64,000 bases of DNA from Notospermus geniculatus (GCA_002633025.1 NMRB01000468.1:224090-288089); one strand, 5' to 3'. Positions 23,565-34,499 are shown, counted from the first letter of the stretch. Program-made: numbers and translations. The notes: a model not told the origin generated them from the sequence alone.

Positions 23565-23985
23565 AGGACCTGTGTCAAGATCACATCACAAGGACCATGA
23601 TCACAATGAGCCTGTGTCAAGATCACCACATCACAAGGACCATGATCACAATGAGCCTGTGTCAAGATCACCACATCACAAGCACCATGATCACAATGAG
23701 CCTGTGTAAGATCACCACATCACAAGGACCGTGCTCACAGAGCCTGTGTCAAGATCGCAGCATCATGAGGACACTGATCACAGACAACGCGTCAAGATCG
23801 CCACATAATGAGGACCATGATCACAGGGCCTCTGTCAAGATCACCACATCACGAGAACCCTGATCACAGAGTCTGTCCCAAGATCATCTCAAGATCACCA
23901 CAGCCACACAAGGACCATGGTCACAGACCTCTGTCAAGCTGACCAACCACATCACAAGGACCCTGATCACGGACCCTGTGTCAAG
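23565..23985. repeat. 45-bp minisatellite
   Basis: About nine imperfect units built on TCAAGATCACCACATCACAA, GGACCATGATCACA and GCCTGTG. The period is 45 bp in the regular part and drifts in the right half. Confidence 0.9.
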
Positions 23986-24300
23986 ATCATTATATTCTAC
24001 ATTACTGATTGGAATTTTTGAAAAGTGATCGTGGTATATTTACCAAGGTGAAGATTTAGTGAATATTAGGTTGTAACCCGAGTGTTAGAGGATGTTGTCT
24101 CCGTATTGAGGAGAATTGAGATGTCCTTTTCTGGATGACTGGGAGGGGAAGGTGCTTCACAATCCATGTTAATATTGACAGAGTCATGTCGTACTCCACG
24201 CCGATATTGAAGACATGGACGGCTGGGGCCAGATTTTTATATTTCAGGTGACTAACAATGTATTGAATTTCATACGGTCTGAGATTTTCTACTCTTCAAT

Positions 24301-24564
24301 AGACAAATCCCAAATTCCCAGATCTGCGCACTTCCGCCGAAATGGCAAACAGAACCTCGACGTGAAACCAGCTGACGTGACGCAATCCATGATTTAGCAA
24401 TGGTTGAGTCTGACGCAACGTCATCGAACTCACTGTCGTCACATGGTCATGGGGTTTTCTGCGTCACGTCATTCAGTGTCAGATGGTTTCAGACCGAGGT
24501 TCTGTTTGCCATTTCGGCGGAAGTGCGCAGATCTTTCTCGTTTTCGTCAATTTGGGATTTGTCT
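24301..24564. mobile_element. MITE present in one version only, AT duplication
   Basis: Starts AGACAAATCCCAAATT and ends AATTTGGGATTTGTCT. The arms extend through CAGATCTGCGCACTTCCGCC and its complement. The second version of the locus (around 25790) reads CTTCAATCTGTGG, an intact empty site. Comparison gives a 2-bp AT duplication. Confidence 0.9.
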
Positions 24565-24660
24565 ATCTGTGGAACATCCATAATACCCTGATCAACATTC
24601 AATGCTGGTACCACTCTTTTCCTTTTGGATGAGAAAATTTCCAACATATGTCACTTTAAG

Positions 24661-24815
24661 GAGCATTGATAGTCTAGTTGTTATAGCGTCCACTTAGCAA
24701 GCGGCAGGTCCTGGGTTCATATCCAGCCTGGGCCAAATGGGATTCATCATCCCTGGCTCTTCAGTCCATTGCATGGGACAGAAAGCCACACTGCCTTGTA
24801 CCTCGAAAAATCTGC
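24661..24815 (+). mobile_element. SINE-A, 5' part
   Basis: tRNA-like head with TAGTCTAGTTGTTATAGCG and B-box-like GGTTCATATCC, then the body as far as CACTGCCTTGTACCTCG. It is cut by the next inverted-repeat element. Confidence 0.8.
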
Positions 24816-24819
24816 AAAA

Positions 24820-25060
24820 GACCGTTCTCAAATTGATGCAAACGAGAAATCTGCGCACTTCCGCCAAAATCTCAACAACCTCAGTCTGAAACTGAACGAC
24901 GTGACGCAGAGAACCCCACGACAGTGACTTTGAAGACTTTGCGTCAGAGTCGACCATTGCTGAATCAAGGATGGTGTCACGTCAGCCGGTTTCAGATTGA
25001 GGTTCTGGTTGAGATTTCGGTGGAAGTGAGCAGATCTGCGAATTTGAGAATCGTCTATAC
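24820..25060. mobile_element. second MITE of the 24301 family
   Basis: Arms AATCTGCGCACTTCCGCC and GGTGGAAGTGAGCAGATCTG match the element 250 bp upstream. The ends (TTCTCAAATTGATG / TTTGAGAATCG) are more diverged. Absent from the second version of the locus. Confidence 0.75.
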
Positions 25061-25566
25061 AATACTTTACCTTACAATAAGCCGTCAGTCACTTTATCAT
25101 TCCTCATGAAAAACAATTTGGGTGAATTACCCCTGAAATTCTTTTGTCCTTTCTTCATTAGGTATATTAAGCAATGAAGCCCACATCGAGTATATTCAGC
25201 AGAATGAGAATCAAGGCAATAATAGACTGCAGAAAATTGCAACTTGAACTGTCAACAGCTAATGGACTAAACATAAGATAATTCAACCGTAGCCCGACGT
25301 CTAATCACGAAGCGTCTGCCTCAATACCTGGCGCATTTTCATTAACGCGGAAAATATCATTCATCTTCTCTCATTGTTGGTAGACATTTGCGACGCGGTC
25401 TGCTGTCAGCGACGCTATTCACCGCGATTTTATGATTTTCATCACTTGCAACAGAAATAATGGACGCTCTCTCGTTCATCATGTTCCGAGTTCGCGACGT
25501 TTCATATCCTCCGTGTTAATCAAGGGATTCGCTGAAAATTCACCAAAGGCGCTTGAGAAATTAGCG

Positions 25567-25567
25567 N
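25567..25567. other. single ambiguous base joining two locus versions
   Basis: The N sits exactly between the end of version one (TTAGCG) and the start of version two (AACCTGAGTG). Confidence 0.95.
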
Positions 25568-25894
25568 AACCTGAGTGTTAGAGGATGTTGTCTCCGTATT
25601 GAGGAGAATTGAGATGTCCTTTTCTTGATGACTGGGAGGGGAAGGTGCTTCACGATCCATGTTAATATTGACAGAGTCATGTCATACTCCGTATGCCGAT
25701 ATTGAAGACATGGAAGGCTGGGGCCAGATTTTTATATTTCAGGTGACTAACAATGTATTGAATTTCATATGGTCTGAGATTTTCTATTCTTCAATCTGTG
25801 GAACTTCCGTAATACCCTGATCAACATTCAATACCAGTACCATTCTTTTCTCTACGATGAGCAACTTTCCAACCATCAGTCACTTTTTAAGAAG

Positions 25895-26275
25895 CATCGA
25901 TAGCCTAGTGGTTACCACGACCACTTAGCAAGCGGCAGGTCCTGGGTTCGTATCCAGCCTGGGTCGTATGGGATCATCATCCCTGGCTCTTCAGTCCGTC
26001 GCATGGGACAGAAAGCCACACTGCCTTGTAGGCCTACCTTACTGGAATAGGTTGGGTTTCTTACTGAGATAGGTTGGGTTTCTTTACTGGGCAGCCTTAC
26101 TGGATCAGTACTGGTTTTATATCGGTTTTCATACTGGATTTCAGTGAGGGTGTCTTTGCAAGAGCAAGTAAAAGACACCATCCAAGTTAGGAACATGAGT
26201 AACTTGAGATGGCCTTTTCCATACTTACAAGGGCCAAAATGCTTTGGCTCTTGACAGGAAAATTCAATAGAATAC
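25895..26275 (+). mobile_element. SINE-A with internal expansion
   Basis: tRNA-like head TAGCCTAGTGGTTACCACG with B-box-like GGTTCGTATCC, and a body with AAAGACACCATCCAAGTTAG. About 120 bp with several TACTGG/GGTTGGGTTTCTTACTG stutters is inserted near 26025-26150. The 3' end reads AAAATTCAATAGAATAC. Confidence 0.8.
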
Positions 26276-26428
26276 TCTTGCTAAAGACAGAGTGAATTCC
26301 AGTCAACTTAACATGGGACCGAGGTAATATTCGGCCAGCAGACACAGTGTCCAGATGAACGAATTTCAGAATAACTGATTTTCGCAGATTGTTGCCGAGA
26401 AAATCTCACCTTCACAATCAGGTGAGAT
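26190..26428 (+). repeat. segment duplicated at 28870-29130
   Basis: SINE 3' end plus downstream unique DNA (CAGACACAGTGTCCAGATGA, CGAATTTCAGAATAA, AATCAGGTGAGA) recurs about 2.7 kb downstream with scattered differences. The copied block therefore extends beyond the SINE. Confidence 0.8.
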
Positions 26429-26456
26429 GGCCTACCATACTTACCAGGGCCAGTAA

Positions 26457-26623
26457 CAGGCACGGATAAAAGGGGGCGCAAGCTCTGCTCCTTTCGGCCA
26501 ACAAATCTGTAAAATCAACCGAGAAATTCTGAAATTTGGAGCAAATGATTGAAATTCACCGCAGACTTCAATGTTTCTAGCACAGTGCATCCCCTCTTTT
26601 CTGAAATCGTGGATCCGTGCCTG
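26457..26623 (+). mobile_element. 5-bp-TSD element nested in SINE-A 3' end
   Basis: CAGGCACGGATAAAAGG at the left pairs with CGTGGATCCGTGCCTG at the right. The flanks are AGTAA (26452-26456) and AATAA (26624-26628), after which the SINE resumes with TACTTTGGCTTTGGCCC. Confidence 0.8.
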
Positions 26624-27507
26624 AATAATACTTTGGCTTTGGCCCTGATCGAAAAATCTCCAATACAATACTTTACCTTACTACAAATCATCGGTCACTT
26701 TATCATTCCTCATGAAAAACAATTTGGGTGAATTACCTCTCAAATTCTTTTGTCCTTTCTTCATTAGGTATATTAAGCAATGAAGCCCACGTTGAGTATA
26801 TTCAGCAGAATGAGAATCAAGCCAATAATAGACTGCAGAAAATTGCAACTTGAACTGTCAACAGCTAATGGACTAAACATAAGATAATTCAACCGTAGCC
26901 CGACGTCTAATCACGAAGCGTCTGCCTCAATACCTGGCGCGTTTTCATTAACGCGGAAAATATCATTCATCTTCTCTCATTGTTGGTAGACATTTGCGAC
27001 GCGGTCTGCTGTCAGCGACGCTATTCACCGCGATTTTATGATTTTCATCACTTGCAACAGAAATAATGGACGCTCTCTCGTTCATCATGTTCCGAGTTCG
27101 CGACGTTTCATATCCTCCGTGTTAATCAAGGGATTCGCTGAAAATTCACCAAAGGCGCTTGAGAAATTAGCGTGGTAATTTATGCTCAATCTTTATCAAT
27201 TTGATGTTTGCCCCGCGATGAATGACGACATGCAATATCGCAGTCTAACCGATATTAGCGAAGGATGGGTCAGATGACTTTGATGGAGTCTAAATGAGGC
27301 GGGAGTCTCCGCAATTGTGACTTTGTCACTTGTAGTTTGACCGTTGATTTGTGGGTCATCAAAGTCATGGCGACTGAATGAAGAAGTACAATAACAAACA
27401 CGAATGAGGCAATTAAACCTCTCAGTGTCGGCAGACCCCCAGTTTATCACCGACTCTGACGTTAGTTCAGTCGGTAACCCATATCGTTCCAACGCCTATG
27501 CACCCAG

Positions 27508-27680
27508 CAGGGGCAATCAAAGGGGGCGCAGGAGGGCGTACGCCACTCTTTTGGCCAACAAATCTGTAAAACTGACCGTGTAATCCTGGAATTGGGAGCA
27601 AATCTTTTAAATTCACCGCAGATTTCAATTTTATTAGCACAGGGCGCCCCCTCTTTTCCCGAATCCAGGATCTGCCCCTG
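27508..27680 (+). mobile_element. 5-bp-TSD element, CCCAG duplication
   Basis: Starts CAGGGGCAATCAAAGGGGG and ends CCAGGATCTGCCCCTG. A perfect CCCAG duplication flanks it (27503-27507, 27681-27685). Confidence 0.88.
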
Positions 27681-27911
27681 CCCAGGGATGGTGCCACCCA
27701 CTCCCCATTGGCTATTTCACCTCTCATTTGGCTAAAACTTCAAACATTTGGCTAAAATTTTCAAAACTGAACATCCATTAGAATGGAAAATTTGGCTATC
27801 TGAACTTCTACTTCGCTAAGGATTTGACTAAGACTTGACCGAAGCTATCCATCGCTGTGCCCCTGAAAACTACAGCCTCGGGGATAAAAGGGGCAAATGG
27901 TACTCTGAATT

Positions 27912-28080
27912 GAAGACACCAATAGACTTTACAATGACGTCATCCTGGTGGCCATTCTGGAGGACACAGGGCACAGAGGTGTGAGCCAACCGTGACGTGA
28001 CGGCTCATTTTGCTGCGCCTCTGCAGCATGTGTCCTCCAGCATGGCGGCTTGTGACGTCATATGCAAAACCTCTTTTCCA
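27912..28080. mobile_element. imperfect palindromic MITE
   Basis: TGACGTCATCCTGGTGGCCA, TTCTGGAGGACACA on the left is mirrored by TGTGTCCTCCAGCATGGCGG and GTGACGTCATATGC on the right. It resembles the 10179 element in layout. Confidence 0.65.
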
Positions 28081-28794
28081 GTTTCAAAAGGAACTGACAG
28101 AGTGCCCCTTTCCAGGAAAACCTTCCACAATCCCTCAAACGTCCAGATTTTTCCTCCTCACTTTAACTTGCACTCTTGTGAAGAAGCTCGCCTCCAGGGA
28201 ATTTTGTCACAAACACTTTGTCTTACTGCGACCACAGTTATTAGCGAGGTTTACTGAGTAATTATGGGAATTACCGCAATAATTGAGCAATATCAAGATC
28301 GGTAGCGTGCTGTAATGGCGGCTACTCGACGGAAGAAGGAGCATGGTTCGTGGCGGGAATGTGGCGATCGTTGATCTATCGTGACAAACTGGCATCATGA
28401 ATTAGGAGGGAGAACTATATTAACATGTCAATCTCCTCATTATGAAGAGAGATCAGACTTTTTGCTTTGAACTCAAGTTATGTAGTCAGAGTGGTGCAGT
28501 GGATCTAACATTGTGACTGACACCATAAAGGTTGTAAGTTCAGTACCCAGTTTGACACCTTTCATGATATAGAGGGTCGCTCTTTTTGACTCTCGCATGG
28601 GATAGTAAAAGCTGTCAATGTTGTCTAATCCTATGGAACGGCTAGGGTAACGGCTGCCTGTAAGGGCCAGGGGTTAGGGTTAAGGTTAAGAGTCAGCTTT
28701 AGGGGTCAGGGGAAGGAGGTCAGGTATCAAGGGTTGTGGGAGAGGGGCCAGGGGTTAGGATTCAGAGTGGATGACATTCATTCCTTCAGCGATA

Positions 28795-28965
28795 AGCCCT
28801 GGTGCCTTGTAGGCCTATCTTGTACATACGCAAGGCCATGTACGGTAAAAGACCCCATCCAAGTGAGGACCATGAGTAGCTAGAGATGGCCTCTTCCATA
28901 CTTATCAGGGCCAGTAAGCCTTGGCTCCAGCCCTCAGAGAAAAATTCAATAGAATACTATTGTTA
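28795..28965 (+). mobile_element. SINE-A 3' part
   Basis: Body from GGTGCCTTGTAGGCC through AAAGACCCCATCCAAGTGAG to AAAATTCAATAGAATAC. A tRNA-like head (TGGTGCAGTGGATCTAAC) lies upstream at about 28490, separated by GGGTTAGG-rich sequence. Confidence 0.7.
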
Positions 28966-29129
28966 AAGACAGAGCAAATTCCAGCCAACTTAGCGTGGGA
29001 CTGAGGTACATCAGCCAGCAGACACAGTGTCCAGATGAACGAATTTCAGAATAATTCTCACTCAGTGTAATTGATTTCCGAAGATTGTCGCCAACACGGA
29101 GAAAATCTCACCTCCACGATCAGGTGAGA

Positions 29130-30005
29130 GTGACAGTTTCAATCAATGAGGGCTGGCGATCCTCCGGTACGAGGGATGAACGGCTGAAGCCAACCGCCTC
29201 GGGTCCCTGCGTCTTTACGCGGAGATTTCCTCATGGCTTCACAGGGATCACTCCGAGGCAGGAGCGGCGTATTGATGATTTTAACATGGTTTTGAAAAAC
29301 TATTGAAATTCAAAACAAATTTTATCGACAATTTTTGACATGACACCTTTTGATGGCGTTCAAGTTTAAATTGAATTATCGACTCGCGAATGCCACCGTC
29401 GGTGTCAGTTGATGAACTTTTCAAATTCCAAACCGAGATAGGCGACTCCCGTCTTTCATCTGCTCAAACAAGCGCGATGATCGCCGTATGACGCGCAATC
29501 AGGCAGTGACTCGAGACTTTGTGGATAGCAAATCCCACAAAAACACATCAAACACTTAAGACATTGTCGATTTCGTCAATAAATATTTCACTCCTGTGTG
29601 AATGATGTCTAATGCCTCGGGACAAACCAGAGAAGAACTTTTTTCCGTCAAGATTATCGAAAATTCTGTATTTTGATCAGCGTATGATGCCCTCAATGAC
29701 TCCACCACTGAGCTAATTTCCTGCTTGGATGCTTTTATTTTTTTATAATTCTATTCAACTTTGATTCAAGTTCAACATAATATCTGATCATTATTTTTTC
29801 ATAAAATCTCTGGTTAATTTCAAATTCAACTTTGATAATACATATCATTAAAGTTTATTAAATGATTTATGACAGGTGATAAAGCGCTTTTGGTGGGATA
29901 TCACGATTCAAATCAACGCCTCACCAACACAAGATGAAGTGAAACATTTAGATTTAGACTTAGAGTTTGTGAATGTGAGACGGGACTCTGAATGCTTGAT
30001 TCAAG
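29130..30005. other. unique DNA, no gene seen
   Basis: A 73-codon frame ends at 29306 in GC-richer sequence, but I recognise no domain and no clean splice sites. The rest is AT-rich and featureless. Confidence 0.35.
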
Positions 30006-30009
30006 CTGA

Positions 30010-30358
30010 GGCCAGACCCAAAAATATGTCTGTTTGCCGTAACCCGACCGACCCTACGTAAATGGTACCGACCCAAAACTTTTTATGGGGGTATTAGCCA
30101 ATATGTTTTTTTTATACCCCAAAGGACCCGATTTGCCGACCGGCAATGATGAAGTATGCTGACCTAAAACTTTTTACACTTCAAAACTAAAACTGAATGC
30201 CGATGCGTCATAAACCCCAAAAGACATTGTTTTTTGTGGAAATTGCTAATTTTTTTTCCACCTGCAATTAAAAAAATAAAAATAAATGCCTACCTACCTA
30301 CCCAAGCTGTTAGGGCAAGGTCGGGTTACAGCAAACAGACATGTTTTTGGGTCTGGCC
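30010..30358 (+). mobile_element. MITE, 3-bp TSD (TGA), second copy
   Basis: Starts GGCCAGACCC and ends GGGTCTGGCC, flanked by TGA (30007-30009 and 30359-30361). It is the reverse-oriented relative of 7531-7900 and shares the CCTACCTACCTACCCAAGC block. Confidence 0.88.
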
Positions 30359-30426
30359 TGACAGGATCTGCTTGGCACTGTACCCTACAAAACTCTACTG
30401 AGTCCCAACAGCCAGTATTACGCCCC

Positions 30427-30678
30427 ATCACACTAAGCTAGTTCTCAGTGACATTCTTGAAAATGTTGCCGAACGGGCTTCAACTGTGTGTGAACAGAGT
30501 GGACGTAGTGGCAACTTTTTACAGTCTTTTTACAAACTTCATGGACGGCTCAGACGGGAAAGGTTCACCACAACTTCGAGATATTATTTCGCCAACGTTA
30601 CACACTCTAGCCCGTTTTACGATATTTTTATTTAGGACGGGGCAGGACGTTTTGAGAACTACTTCAGTGTGACAGTAC
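30427..30678 (-). mobile_element. MITE related to the one nested at 16784
   Basis: CCCATCACACTAAGCTAGTT at the left is mirrored by AACTACTTCAGTGTGACAGT at the right. Internal blocks (AGTGGACGTAGTGGCAACTT) match 16784-17003 in reverse. Confidence 0.7.
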
Positions 30679-30718
30679 CTTTAGAGAGTTTGAAGACCCG
30701 GGTCTTCAATTCTCTAAA

Positions 30719-32033
30719 GGGCTCCGCAGACTGGCGACTAAAATGGGGGCGACTACCGATGCGACTACTACGTCGTCTGCCGTAATTACCTTTGCGGTCG
30801 ATCAAGGATGTCATCCACGACATCACTGATCTTCCAAAGAAGCATTTGTCGCAAACAAGTCAACAATGAAATGGTCCATGGACCATGTGCTCACCGGGTT
30901 GGACATAATAGTCTAATGACAGAGGGAGGTACATATCAGTGTTATGAGCAATCTCGGTCAAGTCACTCCCAGGTAGGACTTTGATGATTTTTGGGTTATG
31001 CCACCTGGCGCCATATTGTATGTTCGATCGGGCCGGAACTTCACATGCACATAAAGGTCATCTGCAGGGGACCGCATAGCACATTCGAGTGCTTTGGGTC
31101 AGGTCGTTCCTGAGTTACACCACTTTGATGATTTTCGGGTTACGCCACCTGGCGGCCATATTGGATGTCCGATCGGGCCGAAACTTCACATGGTCATAAA
31201 GGTCATCTGCAGGGGCCCACATAGCACATTGGAGCGCTTTGGGTTAAAGCGTTCCTGAGTTACAGCACTTTGATGATTTTTGGGTTACGCCACCTGGTGG
31301 CCATGTTTGAAGTCAAATCAGGCTGAAATTTGACGGGCATGTAAAGGTCATCTAGATGGAGGTAAATATCAAATTTGAGCCCTCTGCGTCAAGTCGTTCC
31401 TGAGTAATAGCACTTACTTGATTTTCAGGTTACGCCACCTGGCGGCCATACTGGATGTCCAATCGGGCCGAAACTTGGTATTTTTGAAGGTACCCCTCCA
31501 ATGCATGTTTATGCAAAATATGAAGTCGCTCGGTGAAATAATAACAAACTGTGAGAGGTTCGTCACTTTTGTCAAACTTTGACCTCTGTGACCTTGAAAA
31601 GTAGGTCAAATCAAAAACTCGTTACATATGTCATGTATCCTCATTAGATACACCTATGATAAAAATTTGGAGATGATCCAGTTATTAGTTCAGGAGTTAT
31701 TGCACTTTTTGTGTTTTTGGTTTTGGCCACCTGGTGGCCAAGCCAACAATCGAATCGGACCGAAACTTGGTGTCATGGGTCATGCGACCTAGGGCTATGT
31801 ATGTACCAAGTTTCAGATCCACAGCCCCAGCGGTTACGAAACGTGCCCTGCTAACGGAACACGACGACGACGACGACGGACGACGCCGGACGACGACGGA
31901 CGCTTCCCCATCGTAATAGCTCACCCCGGTGAGCTAAAAACTAAAAAAATCTGAAAAATGTTCAGTCGCTTCTGTGGTCGCAAGGGCGGTCGCCTACAAA
32001 ATCGCTCGAAAAAATCGCTAGTGTGCGGAGCCC
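30719..32033. mobile_element. inverted-repeat element hosting a second repeat
   Basis: GGGCTCCGCAGACTGGCGAC at the left pairs with TCGCTAGTGTGCGGAGCCC at the right. Inside, about 30862-31940 is an unrelated element, so the original outer element is only about 240 bp. Confidence 0.75.
30862..31940 (+). mobile_element. element with ~143-bp internal units and GACGAC tail
   Basis: Begins ATGGTCCATGGACCATGTGC. About four to five diverging units follow, each with GGTTACGCCACCTGGCGGCC and GGTCATCTGCAGG, spaced about 143 bp. The 3' end has a GACGACGAC-rich stretch, then AATAGCTCACCCCGGTGAGC and TAAAAA. A truncated copy is at 13526-13905. No protein is encoded. I cannot assign the class. Confidence 0.75.
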
Positions 32034-32640
32034 TTAACACTCGCTGTTGGGACTTGGGAGACCTGTCTAGTAAGATGACAAAATTTGTCCAGATCTTTGT
32101 TTAGAGAATTATACCCTGCTTCTTCATAATCACATAAACCAATGCTGGCTTTGCAGCATTATTGGAGGTGTTTTGAAATATGCAAATCCGCACCACTGAA
32201 ATTCAAGAACACCTACACCCAATTTCCAAGAATATACATAAGCCTTTTCCAGCCCTTTTTGAGCCCTGCCCCTCCAAACCTCCAGCACACTGAGATTAAA
32301 GACCAGAGCAACACAACTTTGAGTTTTAAAAGCCAGGGGCATCATATCAGGTTCCCTGATCTCCAATTCTGCCAACATCGTGTTGAAGGTTAAATGAAAC
32401 CCATTGTAATCAGACCTTTGAGTCTGACTGTAGATAAAAGTTTGGATCAAATAGCAACATAATGTCATATGATCAAATGCCTCATATAACGAACTGTATA
32501 ACATAATACTACAACATATTCTATCACTATATTTTTCAAAGTGTAAAATGAATTTATTTGCAAGTGTCGTCCCATTTTGACTTTTCCCAATTCGCCTTCC
32601 AATGGTTAGGGTTAGTTTTAGGGTTAGCCAAAGAGTTGTT
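32034..32640. other. unique DNA, no gene seen
   Basis: A 124-codon minus-strand frame (32130-32504) has no motif I recognise and no clear splice context. Confidence 0.35.
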
Positions 32641-32689
32641 TAAGGGTTGAGTTGGGGAAGGGTGAATGAAAACCCCAGAAAAGTGCCTT

Positions 32690-33190
32690 CTGCCCATGAA
32701 ATGGCTAACCCTAACCAAAACCCTCTTGTAGGAGAATTTGTACGGGCCCGTGAAATGGCTAACCCTAACAAAAACCCTCTTGTAGAAGAATTTGTACGGG
32801 CCTAAGTGAAATGGCTAACTCCAACCAAAACCCTCTTGTAGAAGAATTTGTACGGGCCCGTGAAATGGCTAACCCCAACCAAAAGCCTCTTGTAGAAGAA
32901 TTTGTACGGCCCGTGAAATAGCTAACTCTAACCAAAACACTCTTGTAGAAGAATTTGTGAAGGCCCGTGAAATGGCAAACCCTAACCAAAACACTCTTGT
33001 AGAAGAATTTGTGAGGGCCTGTGAAATGGCAAACCCTAACCAAAACCCTCTTGTAGAAGAATTTGTGAGGGCCCAGGAAATGGCTAACTCCAACCAAAAC
33101 CTTCTTCTAGAAGAATTTGTGAGGGCCCATGAAATGGCTACCCTAACCAAAATGGCAAATCCCTCTTGGAGAAGAATTTGTGAGGGATTA
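32690..33190. repeat. 54-bp minisatellite with CCCTAA motifs
   Basis: About nine units of GTGAAATGGCTAACCCTAAC, CAAAACCCTCTTGTAGAAGA, ATTTGTACGGGCCC. CTAACCCTAAC resembles the metazoan telomere repeat, and GGGTTAGGG-like sequence also lies just upstream at 32600-32640. The period is a multiple of three, so an 18-residue repeat frame is open but not credible. The last two units form the left edge of the 11.9-kb duplication. Confidence 0.9.
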
Positions 33191-33249
33191 TGGAATGAGT
33201 AGAAATGATTAAGAAGACACCGAGATACATGTAAATGAAGGATACTCAC

Positions 33250-33306
33250 AGAATAAGGCTGAGGGTGTGGTGGAGGTGGAGGTGGTGGGGGTAACAGCGA
33301 AAACAT
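33250..33306 (-). CDS. weak candidate: proline-rich first coding exon (unit 1)
   Basis: On the minus strand an ATG at 33306 (A at -3) opens 19 codons, MFSLLPPPPPPPPHPQPYS, ending exactly in phase 0 at a consensus splice donor, TCT|GTGAGTATCC (exon's last base 33250). An in-frame stop lies upstream, consistent with a 5'UTR. The second unit keeps the exon and donor unchanged at 45136-45192. Against it: a CCACCT-rich stretch gives proline codons by chance, and I cannot point to a second exon. If real, the rest of the gene would lie at lower coordinates. No function can be suggested. Confidence 0.2.
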
Positions 33307-33309
33307 CTT

Positions 33310-34267
33310 TGGCCCGGTAGAAAAATGACGATAATTCAAATGAATCCTTAATCACAAAAGTCCAGGATGATTTCAAAGGTCGATACCTCAAATTCCAGGG
33401 AATCAGGAAGCTCTGCCGCAAAAACTCCGCAACGAATTTAAAAGTCCCGTGATCTGCCTAAGATTTTTGCGTGTAAGGACAAAAGCAAATAGTTCTTGAA
33501 TGAATTGGGTAAAGAACACGTCACGAAGTCCGGTCAGCTGATCGATTCCGCTGTAATTATTCTTCGTCAATCTTCTCAGAATCTAAAATGTTCCATCAGT
33601 AAAACAATACTTCAGCTTATATCTTGCCAAAAGTTCAACCTTATGCTGCCAAATTTTAGTTTCGACAACTTTCTGATGTCAGAGGTCAACTATCATTCAC
33701 TCACAAATGATTCAATTGAAAGGACGCAACTCTTCATTTATCAAGAATTTGTCAGACGCCGAGAAATCACCGCCGCGATCTGAACGCCACAACTCAACGA
33801 TTCCGCAAAACAAACGCAACTGTATCAAAAGCTGTGAAGTGAAATGTACAACGTGGTAATGAACGGTCGTTGGTTGCGATCGTTTAGGCGTCACACATTT
33901 CATGTTGATAATGTAACAACAGGAGTTGCTGGTTCTGACCACTTTACGAGGGGAGGGAGGTGGAATATGCAATTGTTTCTCATAGAAACCAGTCATTATT
34001 GGTAAAACAGTTGACTTACGAACGTGAGGTGATCAGACCAGAATTGACGGCGACGTTAATTTGTTCGTGAACGAGCCTTTACCGAGATGCTGAAGATTAA
34101 CACAAGTTTATCTTTTGTCCTTCCTCGTCTGGCCCCAGGTTTGAGCAGACAGTATCTCCTGTTGAAGTTTTCTAAAAGCCTTGGAAATGAATTAGAAAAT
34201 ATTTGAAGAAATATTCTTCAGATGGATGACAGGAACAATCTTTCTTCAAACAATATTCAGTCAGTAC
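33310..34267. other. unique DNA, no gene seen
   Basis: Well conserved between the two duplication units but no exon can be supported. Minus-strand frames of 70-94 codons have no known motif. Confidence 0.35.
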
Positions 34268-34279
34268 CACAGATATCCA

Positions 34280-34499
34280 GAGAGCACAAAAAACGACACA
34301 CAAAATGACAGTAAACGTAAAGTCGTCTTGGAATTTCGGAAATTTTTGACCCCAAGCCGGGGTCTTCCTCAGGCACTTTCTAGTAGATCCCAGAAGTGAA
34401 TGAGCTCATTTCTGGGATCTCTACTAGAAAGTGCCTGAGGAAGACCCCGCTTGGGGATCGAAAACTTGCAAAACTCAGAGACGACTTTATGTTTATGAT
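34280..34499. mobile_element. inverted pair of Penelope-like ends, 12-bp TSD
   Basis: Left arm (about 34311-34396) and right arm (about 34410-34493) are mirror images sharing GATCTCTACTAGAAAGTGCC and CCTGAGGAAGACCCC. Each contains the hammerhead-like CTGAGGA-stem-GAAA core. The whole is flanked by a perfect 12-bp direct repeat CAGTCAGTACCA (34268-34279, 34500-34511), which I read as a target duplication. Inverted terminal copies and variable-length duplications are known for Penelope-like elements. Confidence 0.6.

Larger units (their letters stand above)
24075..25566. repeat. first version of a duplicated locus, ends at N
   Basis: The start (AACCCGAGTGTTAGAGGATG) and the end (GGCGCTTGAGAAATTAGCG) both recur in 25568-27172. 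In between it carries two inverted-repeat elements that the second version lacks, and a shorter SINE. It stops at the ambiguous base 25567. Confidence 0.9.
25568..27172. repeat. second version of the duplicated locus
   Basis: Aligns with 24075-25566 at both ends, with a few substitutions. It differs in the middle: no MITE at 24301-type site, a longer SINE-A copy and an extra 5-bp-TSD element. After 27172 it continues into unique DNA. Confidence 0.9.

Noticed and set aside
23565-23985. CRISPR-like regularly spaced repeat
   Set aside because: Units are contiguous and imperfect with no unique spacers, and the window is eukaryotic. It is a minisatellite.
32765-33339. 110- and 156-codon minus-strand frames
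   Set aside because: They read through the 54-bp minisatellite. Only the short proline-rich start with a splice donor is kept, as a weak candidate.
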